Assembly: GCA_013695495.1 (NCBI GenBank)
Contig: JACDAK010000210.1
Span: 1-8,759, forward strand
Source: Blastocatellia bacterium
Lineage (GTDB): Bacteria; Acidobacteriota; Blastocatellia; Pyrinomonadales; Pyrinomonadaceae
Direction of reading: 5' to 3'
Length of the DNA stretch: 8,759 nucleotides
Part shown: positions 1 through 7,381 of the stretch, piece by piece
Position numbering within the stretch: the stretch's first letter is position 1
Layout: the number at the start of each line of letters is the position of its first letter
The notes under the pieces: model-generated
The model's input: the letters and a program-made list of their open reading frames with translations, nothing else
Told to the model about the DNA's origin: nothing
Database searches by the model: none
Translations under genes and position numbers: made by a program

Positions 1-2
1 TT

Positions 3-2273
3 CGTGACCTAGACGCGAAACTTTTCCGAATAAACAACCTTGATTACCTACTTGCCCGCATGGCCTCCGAATCGGGTGATCACCCCACCGCAGCATCTGA
101 ATTTCACCGCGTCATTCACCGGCGATCGATACTATCTGAATACGCGATCTGGCATCTGTCCCGGCTCTTCCGAGACTCCGGTAATCGAACGATGGAGCGC
201 GTTTACCTCGATCAACTCGCCGCCATGTTTCCTGACTCCGTTCTGAATCTCGCGTCGTCGAACCGCACCGCTCGGAGCTGGATCGAAGATGAAGATTTTC
301 CCCGAGCTGTGGCTGAGTTCGAATTTCTTTCCGCGACCGGAACAAAGAACCAGCGAGACGCGTCGTCGCTCCGGCGCGAAAACCAGGCCCTGCAAGCAAA
401 TGCATATCTCGGCACCGGCCAAACCGACCGGGCACGCGAGCTATTTCGTACTCTGATCGCCGAAGTCCAAAACCCCCAGCAGCCGGATGACTATGCCCTT
501 GAAGCGGCTCGCGGGCTCGACGCGATTGATGGCGGCAACGAGAACATCGGCAGGAACGCACCTAAGCTCGATGAAGCGGAACACATGCTTCGCGCCGGAA
601 TATATCAGTTCAATCGCGATTTCCGTCAGGCTCGCCTTCACTACACAGCTGTCATCAACGAACACCCCGCATCTACACCCATCCCGGAAGCAACGTTTCA
701 AATAGGCAGGGGACTTGCTCAGCGGGGCGAGTTTGCCGAGGCATTCCGCTGGTTCGAACGCCTGCTCGAACAGTTTCCGGAACACTCACTTGCTGGCGAC
801 GCGCTTCTGCAGGCAGCCTCCGCATATGCCCGAACCGGGAAACACCGAGAAGCCGTATCGCGTTATCAGCGCTACATTGACCAGTATCCTGACGATGAAC
901 GCGCCGACCGGGCATATCTGAACATAATCGACGTACTTCGCGACCAGGGCCAGGAGACCGAGGCCCTCAAGCGGTCCGAACTAACGCAAAAAGTCTTCAA
1001 GGGCAAGGTTGGCGAAGCCCAAGCTCTGTTTGCAAGTGCTCGGCTTTACCTGGCCCGCGAAGACTGGAAGAGTGCCTCAGAAGCACTCGGACGCCTGAGT
1101 TCTCTTCCCGACCTCGGCGGCAGCCGCGTGCCGGGCGGAACCAGTGCCGCAGAAGTCACGTTCCTGCTCGGCTACGCAGATGAGCAGGTCCGCAACTACG
1201 ACTCCGCCATCGACCGCTATCTCGCTCTCCCCGACGGCCGTGATCAGTACTATGGCTGGCGGGCCACGCTGCGGCTCCGGGAACTGGCTCAGGGTCCCGC
1301 TACCAAACCCCTCATCGAAAACCGTATTGACGCTATCGCTTCTGCTTCAAACACCAAAGACCCGAAAGCAAGAAAGGAACAGCTTCACTCCCTTCTCAGG
1401 ATGACCGTTGACGAGCAGCAAAGACGCGACCTGCTAGAGCGGCTGAAAAGTGTCTACCAAGACATGGAAGCGTACAAAAAGCTTCCCGCGACCAAGAACT
1501 TTAAAGGCGGCCGCAAAGAGCTCTTAAGCGCTGCACCGCCCGCTCCGAGTAATCGAAATGAGCGGATCGCTAACGAACTCGCCTTTCTTGGTCTCTTTGA
1601 TGAAGCCGCCCCACGGCTTCAGCGAGTGGGCAAAGCCGCCGTCCCTGAGCTCGCTCACGCATTCCTGATCGGCGGCAGAGCCGATCGTGCGGTCTCGATA
1701 GCCGAATCGGAGTGGCGTAACATTCCTTCGGATTTCCAGATCGAACTTATGCCTCGCGAGAATATATTGCGGCTTTACCCGGCCCCCTATCGCGACTCCC
1801 TCCGGGTCACAACCGCGGAGCGCTTGGTCGATCCGCGGCTTCTGCTCGCGATCATGCGGCAAGAGTCCCGCTTTCAACCCGATGTGAAATCGGTTGCGGC
1901 CGCCCGCGGTCTGATGCAATTCATCTCGACCACATCCACCCGGATCGCCGGCGAACTCGGGATCGATGCGTTTCGTCAGAACGATCTTTATGATCCACCA
2001 ATCGCGATCTTATTTGCCGCACAATACACGGACGGACTTTTCCGCATGTTCCCCGATCAACCGCCGGCAGTCGCGGCAAGTTACAACGGCGGCGAAGACA
2101 ACATGAAACGCTGGATGGATCGGTCACGTTCAATGTCCCCGGATCGCTACGTTCCCGAGATCGCCTTCTCACAATCGAAAGACTACGTATATAAAGTGAT
2201 GGCAAACTATCGGGTCTACACCGTCTTCTACGACCGCGACCTCAATCAGATCGACCCCCTAACTGCCAAATGA
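3..2273 (+). CDS. Slt70-like lytic transglycosylase with TPR repeats (5' end outside window)
   Basis: Periplasmic lytic transglycosylase that would cleave the MurNAc-GlcNAc bond of peptidoglycan. The reading frame has no stop from base 3, and the 19 residues before the first ATG (base 60) look like ordinary TPR-type protein sequence, so ATG 60 is probably internal and the gene begins left of the window. Counting from Met60, residues about 1-420 are helical TPR/Sel1-like repeats, for example around 170-300, with the usual Gly/Ala/Tyr and Pro spacing. The C-terminal SLT domain (about 590-735) has the catalytic Glu602 in MRQES, then ARGLMQ and ASYNGG, the hallmark motifs of family 1 transglycosylases. 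The TPR-rich front end resembles the doughnut-shaped superhelix of Slt70. It is followed 66 bp downstream by the SCO gene on the same strand. Domain assignment is firm; the missing N-terminus, including any signal peptide, cannot be seen. Confidence 0.93.
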   Translation, partial: RDLDAKLFRINNLDYLLARMASESGDHPTAASEFHRVIHRRSILSEYAIWHLSRLFRDSGNRTMERVYLDQLAAMFPDSVLNLASSNRTARSWIEDEDFPRAVAEFEFLSATGTKNQRDASSLRRENQALQANAYLGTGQTDRARELFRTLIAEVQNPQQPDDYALEAARGLDAIDGGNENIGRNAPKLDEAEHMLRAGIYQFNRDFRQARLHYTAVINEHPASTPIPEATFQIGRGLAQRGEFAEAFRWFERLLEQFPEHSLAGDALLQAASAYARTGKHREAVSRYQRYIDQYPDDERADRAYLNIIDVLRDQGQETEALKRSELTQKVFKGKVGEAQALFASARLYLAREDWKSASEALGRLSSLPDLGGSRVPGGTSAAEVTFLLGYADEQVRNYDSAIDRYLALPDGRDQYYGWRATLRLRELAQGPATKPLIENRIDAIASASNTKDPKARKEQLHSLLRMTVDEQQRRDLLERLKSVYQDMEAYKKLPATKNFKGGRKELLSAAPPAPSNRNERIANELAFLGLFDEAAPRLQRVGKAAVPELAHAFLIGGRADRAVSIAESEWRNIPSDFQIELMPRENILRLYPAPYRDSLRVTTAERLVDPRLLLAIMRQESRFQPDVKSVAAARGLMQFISTTSTRIAGELGIDAFRQNDLYDPPIAILFAAQYTDGLFRMFPDQPPAVAASYNGGEDNMKRWMDRSRSMSPDRYVPEIAFSQSKDYVYKVMANYRVYTVFYDRDLNQIDPLTAK

Positions 2274-2339
2274 GAACCGGCACACTTGCGGCTCTCCATT
2301 CGGTTTCATATTCTTGAATTTCGCCTTTAAACGACACAT

Positions 2340-3227
2340 ATGAAGAAGCTATTTTTATCCATATCCCTGGCCTTTTTTTCGCTTGCGTGTCAGCAGGCGG
2401 AACCCGCAGTTAATTCTGAAAACCTGACCCGATACGAATTGCGCGGAACCGTCATCTCGGTGGACAAGGCCGCAAAAAAAGCAGAGATCGAACACGAAGA
2501 GATTCCCGGGTTTATGCCGCGGATGACGATGAATTTTCCCATTAAGGAAGACTGGGTTTGGGACGACCTTCTGCCCGGTGTCGAAGTTTACGCGGATCTC
2601 GTTGTCGACAATTCTGCTGACGAGCCCTACTGGCTCGAGAAGATCAGAATAGTTGCCGCTGCTAATCCCAATGCCCCGATGCCGGAGATCAAAGCGCCCG
2701 CGCAGATCGGCCAGGAAGTCCCGGATGCCGTGCTGACCAATCAGGAAGGAAAACGCTTCTCGATAAAGGACTATCGTGGGAAAGCTCTAGCCGTAACGTT
2801 CATTTACCGCGAGTGTCCGCTGCCGGAGTATTGCATCAAAATGTCGCAGCAATTCAGCAACATAGCCCTGCAGCTCAACGCAAACGAAGAGTACCGGGAC
2901 AAGATAGGGCTCCTGAGCATTTCTTTTGACCCGGAGCGCGATACACCGGCGAAGCTAAAAGAATACGGTATCGGCTACCTCGGCAACCCCGAAAAGCCCG
3001 ATTTCACCGTTTGGCAGCTCGCCGTCGGCACCGATGAGAACGTTCGAAAGATCGCGGATTTTTTCGGGCTGCAGTATAGCGTGAACGAAGAGAACAAAGC
3101 GGAGATCAACCACAATCTCGTCACCGCGGTGATCTCGCCCGGAGGAAAGGTAACCAAGCTCTTGCCCGGAAATCGATGGACCAATGACGAGCTGATGCGG
3201 GAACTGAAAACGGCCGCTGACCAGTGA
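2340..3227 (+). CDS. CusF-like/SCO1-SenC fusion lipoprotein (copper handling)
   Basis: Membrane-anchored copper protein, 295 residues. A short signal peptide ends in a lipobox (SLAC, Cys17), so it should be a lipoprotein outside the cytoplasmic membrane. Residues about 31-105 resemble the CusF/copper-binding OB-fold domain: His52 followed by Met59, Met62 and Met64 in a FMPRMTMNF context echoes the His/Met/Met ligand set of CusF. Residues about 120-293 are a SCO1/SenC thioredoxin-like domain with Cys159 and Cys165, SFDPERDTP around Asp197, and the conserved His258 in NHNL. SCO proteins bind copper through two Cys and one His and help assemble the CuA site of cytochrome c oxidase. Here the two Cys are five residues apart (ECPLPEYC) rather than the usual three. 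No oxidase gene is visible nearby. No clear Shine-Dalgarno precedes the ATG, but the lipoprotein signal fixes the start. The stop directly abuts the stop of the convergent amidohydrolase gene. Confidence 0.92.
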   Translation: MKKLFLSISLAFFSLACQQAEPAVNSENLTRYELRGTVISVDKAAKKAEIEHEEIPGFMPRMTMNFPIKEDWVWDDLLPGVEVYADLVVDNSADEPYWLEKIRIVAAANPNAPMPEIKAPAQIGQEVPDAVLTNQEGKRFSIKDYRGKALAVTFIYRECPLPEYCIKMSQQFSNIALQLNANEEYRDKIGLLSISFDPERDTPAKLKEYGIGYLGNPEKPDFTVWQLAVGTDENVRKIADFFGLQYSVNEENKAEINHNLVTAVISPGGKVTKLLPGNRWTNDELMRELKTAADQ

Positions 3228-4496
3228 TCACCCGACGGCCCTGCCCGCAACCATTGTCCGAACGACATCCCGCGCGTTCGATGAAAAAACAAGTGCCGCC
3301 TCGACGTCGCTAATGGGCTGTTGAGCAGGATGGCCGAGCGCCACAACGGCCAGATCCGCCTGCTTGCCAGGCTCAATCGTCCCTATCAGATCGTCGAGTC
3401 CCAATGCCCGAGCCCCGCCTAACGTAGCTGCCTCTAATACTTCTCGCGGAGAAACGAACCGATTCGAACCGGTCCGATTGCGTGCAGCCAACGCCGCAAA
3501 TCGCGCCTCCTCCAGAATATCGCAGACGTTGTTGCTCGCTACCGAATCACTCCCAAGCCCAACCGCGATGTCTGCATCAAGCATAAACTCGAACGGCGCA
3601 TATCCGTGCCCAAACTTTGCGTTCGATTTCGGACAGTGTGCGACACCGGAACCCGTCCGCCGAATGATCTCGATCTCTTCCTTATTCACGGTGATGCAAT
3701 GAGCTAAAAGCGGAGCCGCCTCAAGCACTCCGGTCTCGTACAAATACCTCAACGAAGTTGATCGTGGGCACGACCACTCCACGCCCGACTCGGCAAAGAT
3801 CTCAGCAAATGCACCACCGCCCTCAGTCATGAACGCCTCTTCTTCCGCCGACTCGGCGACATGGATCGATACCTTTATTCCCTCACGAGCGGCGTAAAGT
3901 CCAATAAGCTCAAACAGCTTGCGGCTGACGGTGTACGGAGCATGCGGTGAAATGCCGGCACGCACAATCGAAGATTCCAGCACACGAGCACCGTCAAATT
4001 TGTCCACGAGTCGCGCAAAGTCCCCGTCCGCGGTCGCATCGTTCGGCGAGAATTCTGTTTCCTGATACACAACGCCTCGAAGCCCGGCTCGGACGAGGCC
4101 CTTCATACCCGCAACTCCGGATCGGCCTATGTCCCCAAAGCACGTCACTCCCGCGAGAGCGCCTTCGAGGGCGCCGTTATACGCCGACTCCTCGATAGCT
4201 TCAGCGCTCATCTCCGACCTCAGTTTCGTCAGCTTCAGCAGCCAAGCTCCAAAATCGTTCTCGACCGAGTCCAGCTGCCCCCGCATCGCCGTGATCTCAA
4301 GATGCGAATGGCAATTCACAAACCCGGGCAAGATCACGGCCGCACCAAAGTCTTCGATCTCTGTGTCCTGATACTTTGCGCGGAGAGCGGACAGCCGCCC
4401 AACCTCGACTATGACGCCGCCCTCGATCGCCACAGCACCGTCGCCGATCGGTTCACTCGAGATCGGCAGTAAGAAGTCAGCCGCAATGATCTTCAT
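3228..4496 (-). CDS. Amidohydrolase-family deaminase (TrzA/AtzB/MTA-SAH deaminase type)
   Basis: Cytoplasmic metal-dependent hydrolase, 422 residues, a normal length for this family. The TIM-barrel metal site is complete: His63 and His65 (NCHSHLE), His212 with Glu215 three residues on (HVAES), His266 (LLAHC) and Asp317 (GLGSDS). The His-x-x-Glu pair and GSDS are typical of the group that deaminates purine-like rings, such as 5'-methylthioadenosine/S-adenosylhomocysteine deaminase and its relatives. The N-terminal beta-sandwich strand (about 1-58) and the C-terminal IEPGKQADLAVV return strand are both present. The HSHLE version of the first motif also occurs in aminodeoxyfutalosine deaminases of the menaquinone pathway, so that role is possible, but substrate cannot be read from sequence and no mqn gene is in view. 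It is the last gene of the leftward run; its ATG overlaps the previous gene's stop as ATGA, a sign of translational coupling. Confidence 0.88.
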   Translation of the reverse strand: MKIIAADFLLPISSEPIGDGAVAIEGGVIVEVGRLSALRAKYQDTEIEDFGAAVILPGFVNCHSHLEITAMRGQLDSVENDFGAWLLKLTKLRSEMSAEAIEESAYNGALEGALAGVTCFGDIGRSGVAGMKGLVRAGLRGVVYQETEFSPNDATADGDFARLVDKFDGARVLESSIVRAGISPHAPYTVSRKLFELIGLYAAREGIKVSIHVAESAEEEAFMTEGGGAFAEIFAESGVEWSCPRSTSLRYLYETGVLEAAPLLAHCITVNKEEIEIIRRTGSGVAHCPKSNAKFGHGYAPFEFMLDADIAVGLGSDSVASNNVCDILEEARFAALAARNRTGSNRFVSPREVLEAATLGGARALGLDDLIGTIEPGKQADLAVVALGHPAQQPISDVEAALVFSSNARDVVRTMVAGRAVG

Positions 4497-5074
4497 CTGC
4501 TTGGTTGCTGAGCACCGTGCTCACGGTATCGGGTAAGAATGGAAGAAACGTAAGATCGTGTCGAAGAGATGCCGATACGTTCAATGAATTCCGCCTCCGT
4601 CAGCAATGTCGGATCTGTATTTTTCGTCCACTCTTCAACACGGCTGGGACCCGCGTTGTACGCCGCAAGTGTCATCGCAGTTTCAGCTGGACGCCCGCGG
4701 TAACGCTCACGCAGCTTTTCGTAATACCACGAGCCGATCTGAATATTGCGTCTCGGATCGCTTAAAAGTTCTACAACATTTTCAGTGGACTGCCGCTCGA
4801 ATTCGCTCAAGCCCGTCTCCTTCGCCCATTCACGCGCAACGAGCGGCGTTATCTGCATTAGCCCGACCTCATCAGCGTCACCTATCGCCCCCGCCTTGAA
4901 ATAAGTCTCTTCGTAGATCAGGCTCCAGACCACCTTTTCGTCGATGCGGTAGATGCGGGCCTGCTGCGCAATAAGCTCATCGAAACGGTGCTCCCAATAA
5001 TCACGAAAGAAATACCCTCCCGGAATGGCGACAACCGCCAGAATAATGATCCCGGAAATGATATATCGTGTCAT
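4493..5074 (-). CDS. Small membrane-anchored lytic transglycosylase (SLT domain)
   Basis: Peptidoglycan lytic transglycosylase of 193 residues. Residues about 4-23 are a hydrophobic segment, most likely an uncleaved membrane anchor, placing the enzyme on the periplasmic side. The rest is a single SLT domain: IYEETYF carries the likely catalytic Glu56 (matching the Glu of the usual I-x-x-E-S-x-F motif, with Thr in place of Ser), followed by VGLMQITP (70-77) and AAYNAGPSRV. It has no TPR region, unlike the large transglycosylase at the left end of the window. Together with its strand and the 4-bp overlap with the amidohydrolase start, it forms a coupled pair. A 57-bp gap separates it from the upstream antitoxin-like gene. 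No Shine-Dalgarno is evident, but the start immediately precedes the anchor segment. Family assignment is secure; the exact cellular role is unknown. Confidence 0.92.
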   Translation of the reverse strand: MTRYIISGIIILAVVAIPGGYFFRDYWEHRFDELIAQQARIYRIDEKVVWSLIYEETYFKAGAIGDADEVGLMQITPLVAREWAKETGLSEFERQSTENVVELLSDPRRNIQIGSWYYEKLRERYRGRPAETAMTLAAYNAGPSRVEEWTKNTDPTLLTEAEFIERIGISSTRSYVSSILTRYREHGAQQPSR

Positions 5075-5101
5075 GTTAGATTAAGGACGACGTGTCTTCG
5101 G

Positions 5102-5129
5102 ATACTAGAATAGTTTTGCTCACGGGCAA
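5102..5129 (-). promoter_or_regulatory. Weak sigma70-like promoter candidate for the small lytic transglycosylase
   Basis: Reading leftward, TTGCCC (5124-5129) and TAGTAT (5102-5107) are separated by 16 bp, each matching the consensus at four of six positions. The implied transcript would start about 20 bases before the ATG. It lies in the only sizeable gap (57 bp) of the leftward run, just past the antitoxin stop. This could be a chance match. Confidence 0.22.
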
Positions 5130-5131
5130 AA

Positions 5132-5323
5132 TCACGCGTCTTCGGAGATCTCCCGATCGGTCAACTCCGCGCCGATGCTCCCCATCGAAAAACGACGGCG
5201 TTCCCGTTTCACAACGCCTGAGCGCACCAACTCGCAAAACAAATCAATGTCATAGTCAGCCTCTCGCGCCATGTCCTGGCGAATCTCCAAGAGGATCTCC
5301 ATAAATTTCGATCTTTTGTACAT
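5132..5323 (-). CDS. Small antitoxin-like protein paired with the PIN toxin
   Basis: Protein of 63 residues, charged and probably mostly helical. The stretch EILLEIRQDMAREADYD resembles the EIR-x-IR-x-x-A-x-E-x-x-Y-D pattern of short proteins that commonly sit directly downstream of PIN-domain genes of the YLETS type; these are presumed antitoxins. The remaining tail (about 37-63) is Arg/Glu rich and not recognised. The start is chosen at 5323 because its ATG shares one base with the toxin stop (TAATG), the layout expected for translational reinitiation; a second in-frame Met lies at residue 8. There is no recognisable DNA-binding motif such as AbrB, MetJ/Arc or HTH, so autoregulation cannot be argued from sequence. 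Antitoxin function is inferred from position and the short pattern, not shown. Confidence 0.72.
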   Translation of the reverse strand: MYKRSKFMEILLEIRQDMAREADYDIDLFCELVRSGVVKRERRRFSMGSIGAELTDREISEDA

Positions 5324-5784
5324 TAAAGGCTGTGAACCAAGAACTCCGGCGTGACTATTATCGGAGAAAAAAATCCCGCCGAAGCGTTAAATAGCTTGAT
5401 GCGGGCCTGCTTGCGAACGTTGGCAATGTGGCCAAAATTCCAGGTCACAAAGTAATCGATCTTATGCAGGGATGCGAGCGCCACATGAAGAGCGTCGGAC
5501 AGAAACTTTCTTTGAAAGATGCCGCGTGAAACGTAACCGTCGGCAAGTATCCCGACTTCTTCCGATAGTTCAAGTTTCTTAAAGGGCCGGGTCAGCCGCA
5601 GATAGCTTTCTCGGTAGGGCTCCGAAAAACGCTCCAGTTCACGGTCAACCAGTATCGAGGAATACACGTCATACTCAGCCAGTTCGTGTTCAAACCACCT
5701 GATCGTGAGGTCACGCCTGAACGCGTCGCCATTGTCGAGATAGGCACCGACAACGGATGTTTCAAGATACAAGCTCAACTTCAT
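5323..5784 (-). CDS. PIN-domain protein, probable VapC-like ribonuclease toxin
   Basis: Protein of 153 residues with a PIN fold, the Mg-dependent RNase fold of VapC toxins. Acidic residues expected in the active site are visible: Glu8 in LYLETS (this PIN subgroup has Glu where classical VapC has Asp), Glu49 in VDRELER, and Asp97 in LSDALHVALAS. TWNFGHIAN (114-122) is the conserved C-terminal segment of the same subgroup. It starts 18 bp after the protease stop. Upstream there is only a distant purine stretch (AAAGGGGAA), so translation may depend partly on coupling. It ends in TAATG, overlapping the start of the small downstream partner. The toxin-first order is opposite to classical vapBC. 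All catalytic positions I can place are intact, so the toxin is probably functional. Being wedged between housekeeping-like genes suggests a past insertion, though base composition does not differ visibly. Confidence 0.85.
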   Translation of the reverse strand: MKLSLYLETSVVGAYLDNGDAFRRDLTIRWFEHELAEYDVYSSILVDRELERFSEPYRESYLRLTRPFKKLELSEEVGILADGYVSRGIFQRKFLSDALHVALASLHKIDYFVTWNFGHIANVRKQARIKLFNASAGFFSPIIVTPEFLVHSL

Positions 5785-5802
5785 AGTTCCGAGTTCCCCT
5801 TT

Positions 5803-7359
5803 CTAGGGTACTTTCTCGTTAGGAACAAATGAAACCGCCGCATTCTTAAAATCGAATGTTACCCGGTAATTCTTGAGGAAATTCCCGCCTAATATCCCCC
5901 CCTGCTGAAAGCCCGAAGCCTCATTGATAGAGTTCATGTCGAGTGCGATCGCCAGAATATCCTGCCGCGAATGCTCGCCGAAACTTACTTCGGGAAGGTT
6001 GAACGACGGAACGTTTTCCGTGATCCCGGCGGCGCCGATAACTCGCATCCGCCGCTCAGACAAGTACCCGTCCATCCCCGATAAACCGGCAACGTCGTCT
6101 GAGATCACCGAAACACTTGCTCCTGTATCCAAGATGAAATTCAGCGGAGCTTCGACTCCCTTCAACTGAACGGCTCCGCTCAAAAACCCGCTCGACGTGA
6201 GCCGCAACGGTATCTGCGTCGCAGTGCGTTCAGCCGTATTTCCACGCTCACTGCGGTCTAACGTAAACCGCAGGTTTCCATAGTCGACCGTCGTCAAGAA
6301 GCGCGAGACCAGCGACAGCCCGATGTACCCGTCAATGTCCCTTGCTGACCCGTGAAATTTCCTTATATAGACCGGAACATTACTGATGGAAACGTCGCCG
6401 ATCGAGATCTCGCGGACAAACCCATAAACGATCTCAAAAGTCCCGTCGCCGCCGATCCCTTTCGCATAGCCGCCGCGCGTCACCGGTCTGATCCTTAGTC
6501 GCTTGGCGGTCTCATCGGAGATGACGGAGATCCCCGAGCCGGTGTCCAACACAAAGCGTAGCGTTTCTTGCGCCCCGTTAATCCGCACCTCCATGATCGG
6601 CCGGTTACCCTCCAGTTTGAAATCGATCTCTGTCCGTTCAGCTCCTGCTGGTATATAAAGCTTTGGCCGAACCGCTAGATACCGCAAAAATTCGATCAGC
6701 CCGCGGATGCGTGCACGCCGTCCCGCGTCAGCTTGGTGAGCGACCCTTAGAAAATGACGATACGCTTCCGCAGATTCCGCGTATTGCTCGGCCCGGGCTG
6801 CGACCTGCGCAAGTGTAAATATATAATCGGGGTTGCTTCGGTCGTAGTAAACCGCTCGTCGCAGATATTCCAGGCTCTGGTCGATCCGATTCTGATAGAA
6901 CTCAAGCAAGCCAAAACCGGACCAAGCCAGCGCTTCTTTGCGGTTAAGCCGAAGTGCGTTATCCAAGATCATCTCCGCTTCGCCGAATCGTCCCGCTGAT
7001 AGCAGTGCCGTGCCCAGAACTGCAAACGCAAACGCATTGTCCGGTTCAGCCTTGGCTGCTTCAAAACTCATCTCATAAGCCGTCGCGATGCGCTGCTGTT
7101 TGATGTAGATCATTGCAAGGCGGAGACGCACGTCATGGTCCCGCTCTGCCCTTCCCGACGATTTCAGTAGCTTTTCAGCTTCTAACAACTGACCTTGACG
7201 AAAAAGCCGGTCAGCCTGTTTGAGCAGGTCTTTTTGTTCGATCTGGCTAGACAGAGCGACGTCATCGGGTTCGACGGCCGCCATCGTGAAGCTCGATAAA
7301 GCAAAGAGAAAAATGAGAATCAACCCGGAGAAATGGAAAAACTGCCGATCAACTTTCAT
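5803..7359 (-). CDS. Exported TPR protein with two retropepsin-like aspartic protease domains
   Basis: Protein of 518 residues. It starts with a signal peptide (Lys/Arg at 2-5, hydrophobic core about 10-27, Ala-rich cleavage region near 28), so it is exported. Residues about 38-215 are TPR-type helical repeats, probably for protein binding. Two retropepsin-like domains follow: the first with the catalytic motif DTGSG (Asp272) and a GYIGLS turn, the second with DTGAS (Asp411) and a closing GGILGGNFL segment. Retropepsins normally need two subunits, each giving one Asp; here one chain carries both, so it could form a pepsin-like pseudodimer. The family is the bacterial aspartyl protease group with gag-polyprotein-like domains; substrates are unknown. 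The start is fixed by a strong Shine-Dalgarno six bases upstream. It lies 22 bp after the Ogg gene and 18 bp before the PIN gene, consistent with a shared transcript. Confidence 0.9.
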   Translation of the reverse strand: MKVDRQFFHFSGLILIFLFALSSFTMAAVEPDDVALSSQIEQKDLLKQADRLFRQGQLLEAEKLLKSSGRAERDHDVRLRLAMIYIKQQRIATAYEMSFEAAKAEPDNAFAFAVLGTALLSAGRFGEAEMILDNALRLNRKEALAWSGFGLLEFYQNRIDQSLEYLRRAVYYDRSNPDYIFTLAQVAARAEQYAESAEAYRHFLRVAHQADAGRRARIRGLIEFLRYLAVRPKLYIPAGAERTEIDFKLEGNRPIMEVRINGAQETLRFVLDTGSGISVISDETAKRLRIRPVTRGGYAKGIGGDGTFEIVYGFVREISIGDVSISNVPVYIRKFHGSARDIDGYIGLSLVSRFLTTVDYGNLRFTLDRSERGNTAERTATQIPLRLTSSGFLSGAVQLKGVEAPLNFILDTGASVSVISDDVAGLSGMDGYLSERRMRVIGAAGITENVPSFNLPEVSFGEHSRQDILAIALDMNSINEASGFQQGGILGGNFLKNYRVTFDFKNAAVSFVPNEKVP

Positions 7360-7365
7360 AGCACA

Positions 7366-7373
7366 ACCTCCTT
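7366..7373 (-). promoter_or_regulatory. Strong ribosome binding site of the TPR-protease gene
   Basis: Reading leftward, AAGGAGGT lies six bases before the ATG at 7359. This near-perfect anti-Shine-Dalgarno match settles the start and is the strongest in the window; the other leftward genes rely on overlaps or weak sites, so this gene is probably translated at a higher rate than its neighbours. Confidence 0.85.
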
Positions 7374-7381
7374 ACCGATTC

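Noticed and set aside
60..62. ATG at base 60 as the true start of the large transglycosylase
   Set aside because: The frame is open to the left edge and the 19 codons before this ATG read as plausible TPR protein sequence; no Shine-Dalgarno precedes it. The gene is treated as cut by the window edge.
112..561. Leftward 149-codon open frame inside the large transglycosylase gene
   Set aside because: Arg/Cys/Ser-rich composition typical of an antisense shadow, and it lies wholly over a convincing coding region.
2272..2297. Possible terminator hairpin after the large transglycosylase
   Set aside because: An 8-bp stem (GAGAACCG with CGGCTCTC) with one mismatch is present but no T-run follows, so it is too weak to call.
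2286..2314. Possible promoter for the SCO gene (TTGCGG, 17 bp, TATTCT)
   Set aside because: Spacing is ideal, but the -35 box matches only at TTG; chance matches of this quality are common.
5112..5131. Six-base inverted repeat TTTTGC/GCAAAA after the antitoxin gene
   Set aside because: The stem is short and AT-rich with no T-run after it on the leftward strand; not a credible terminator.
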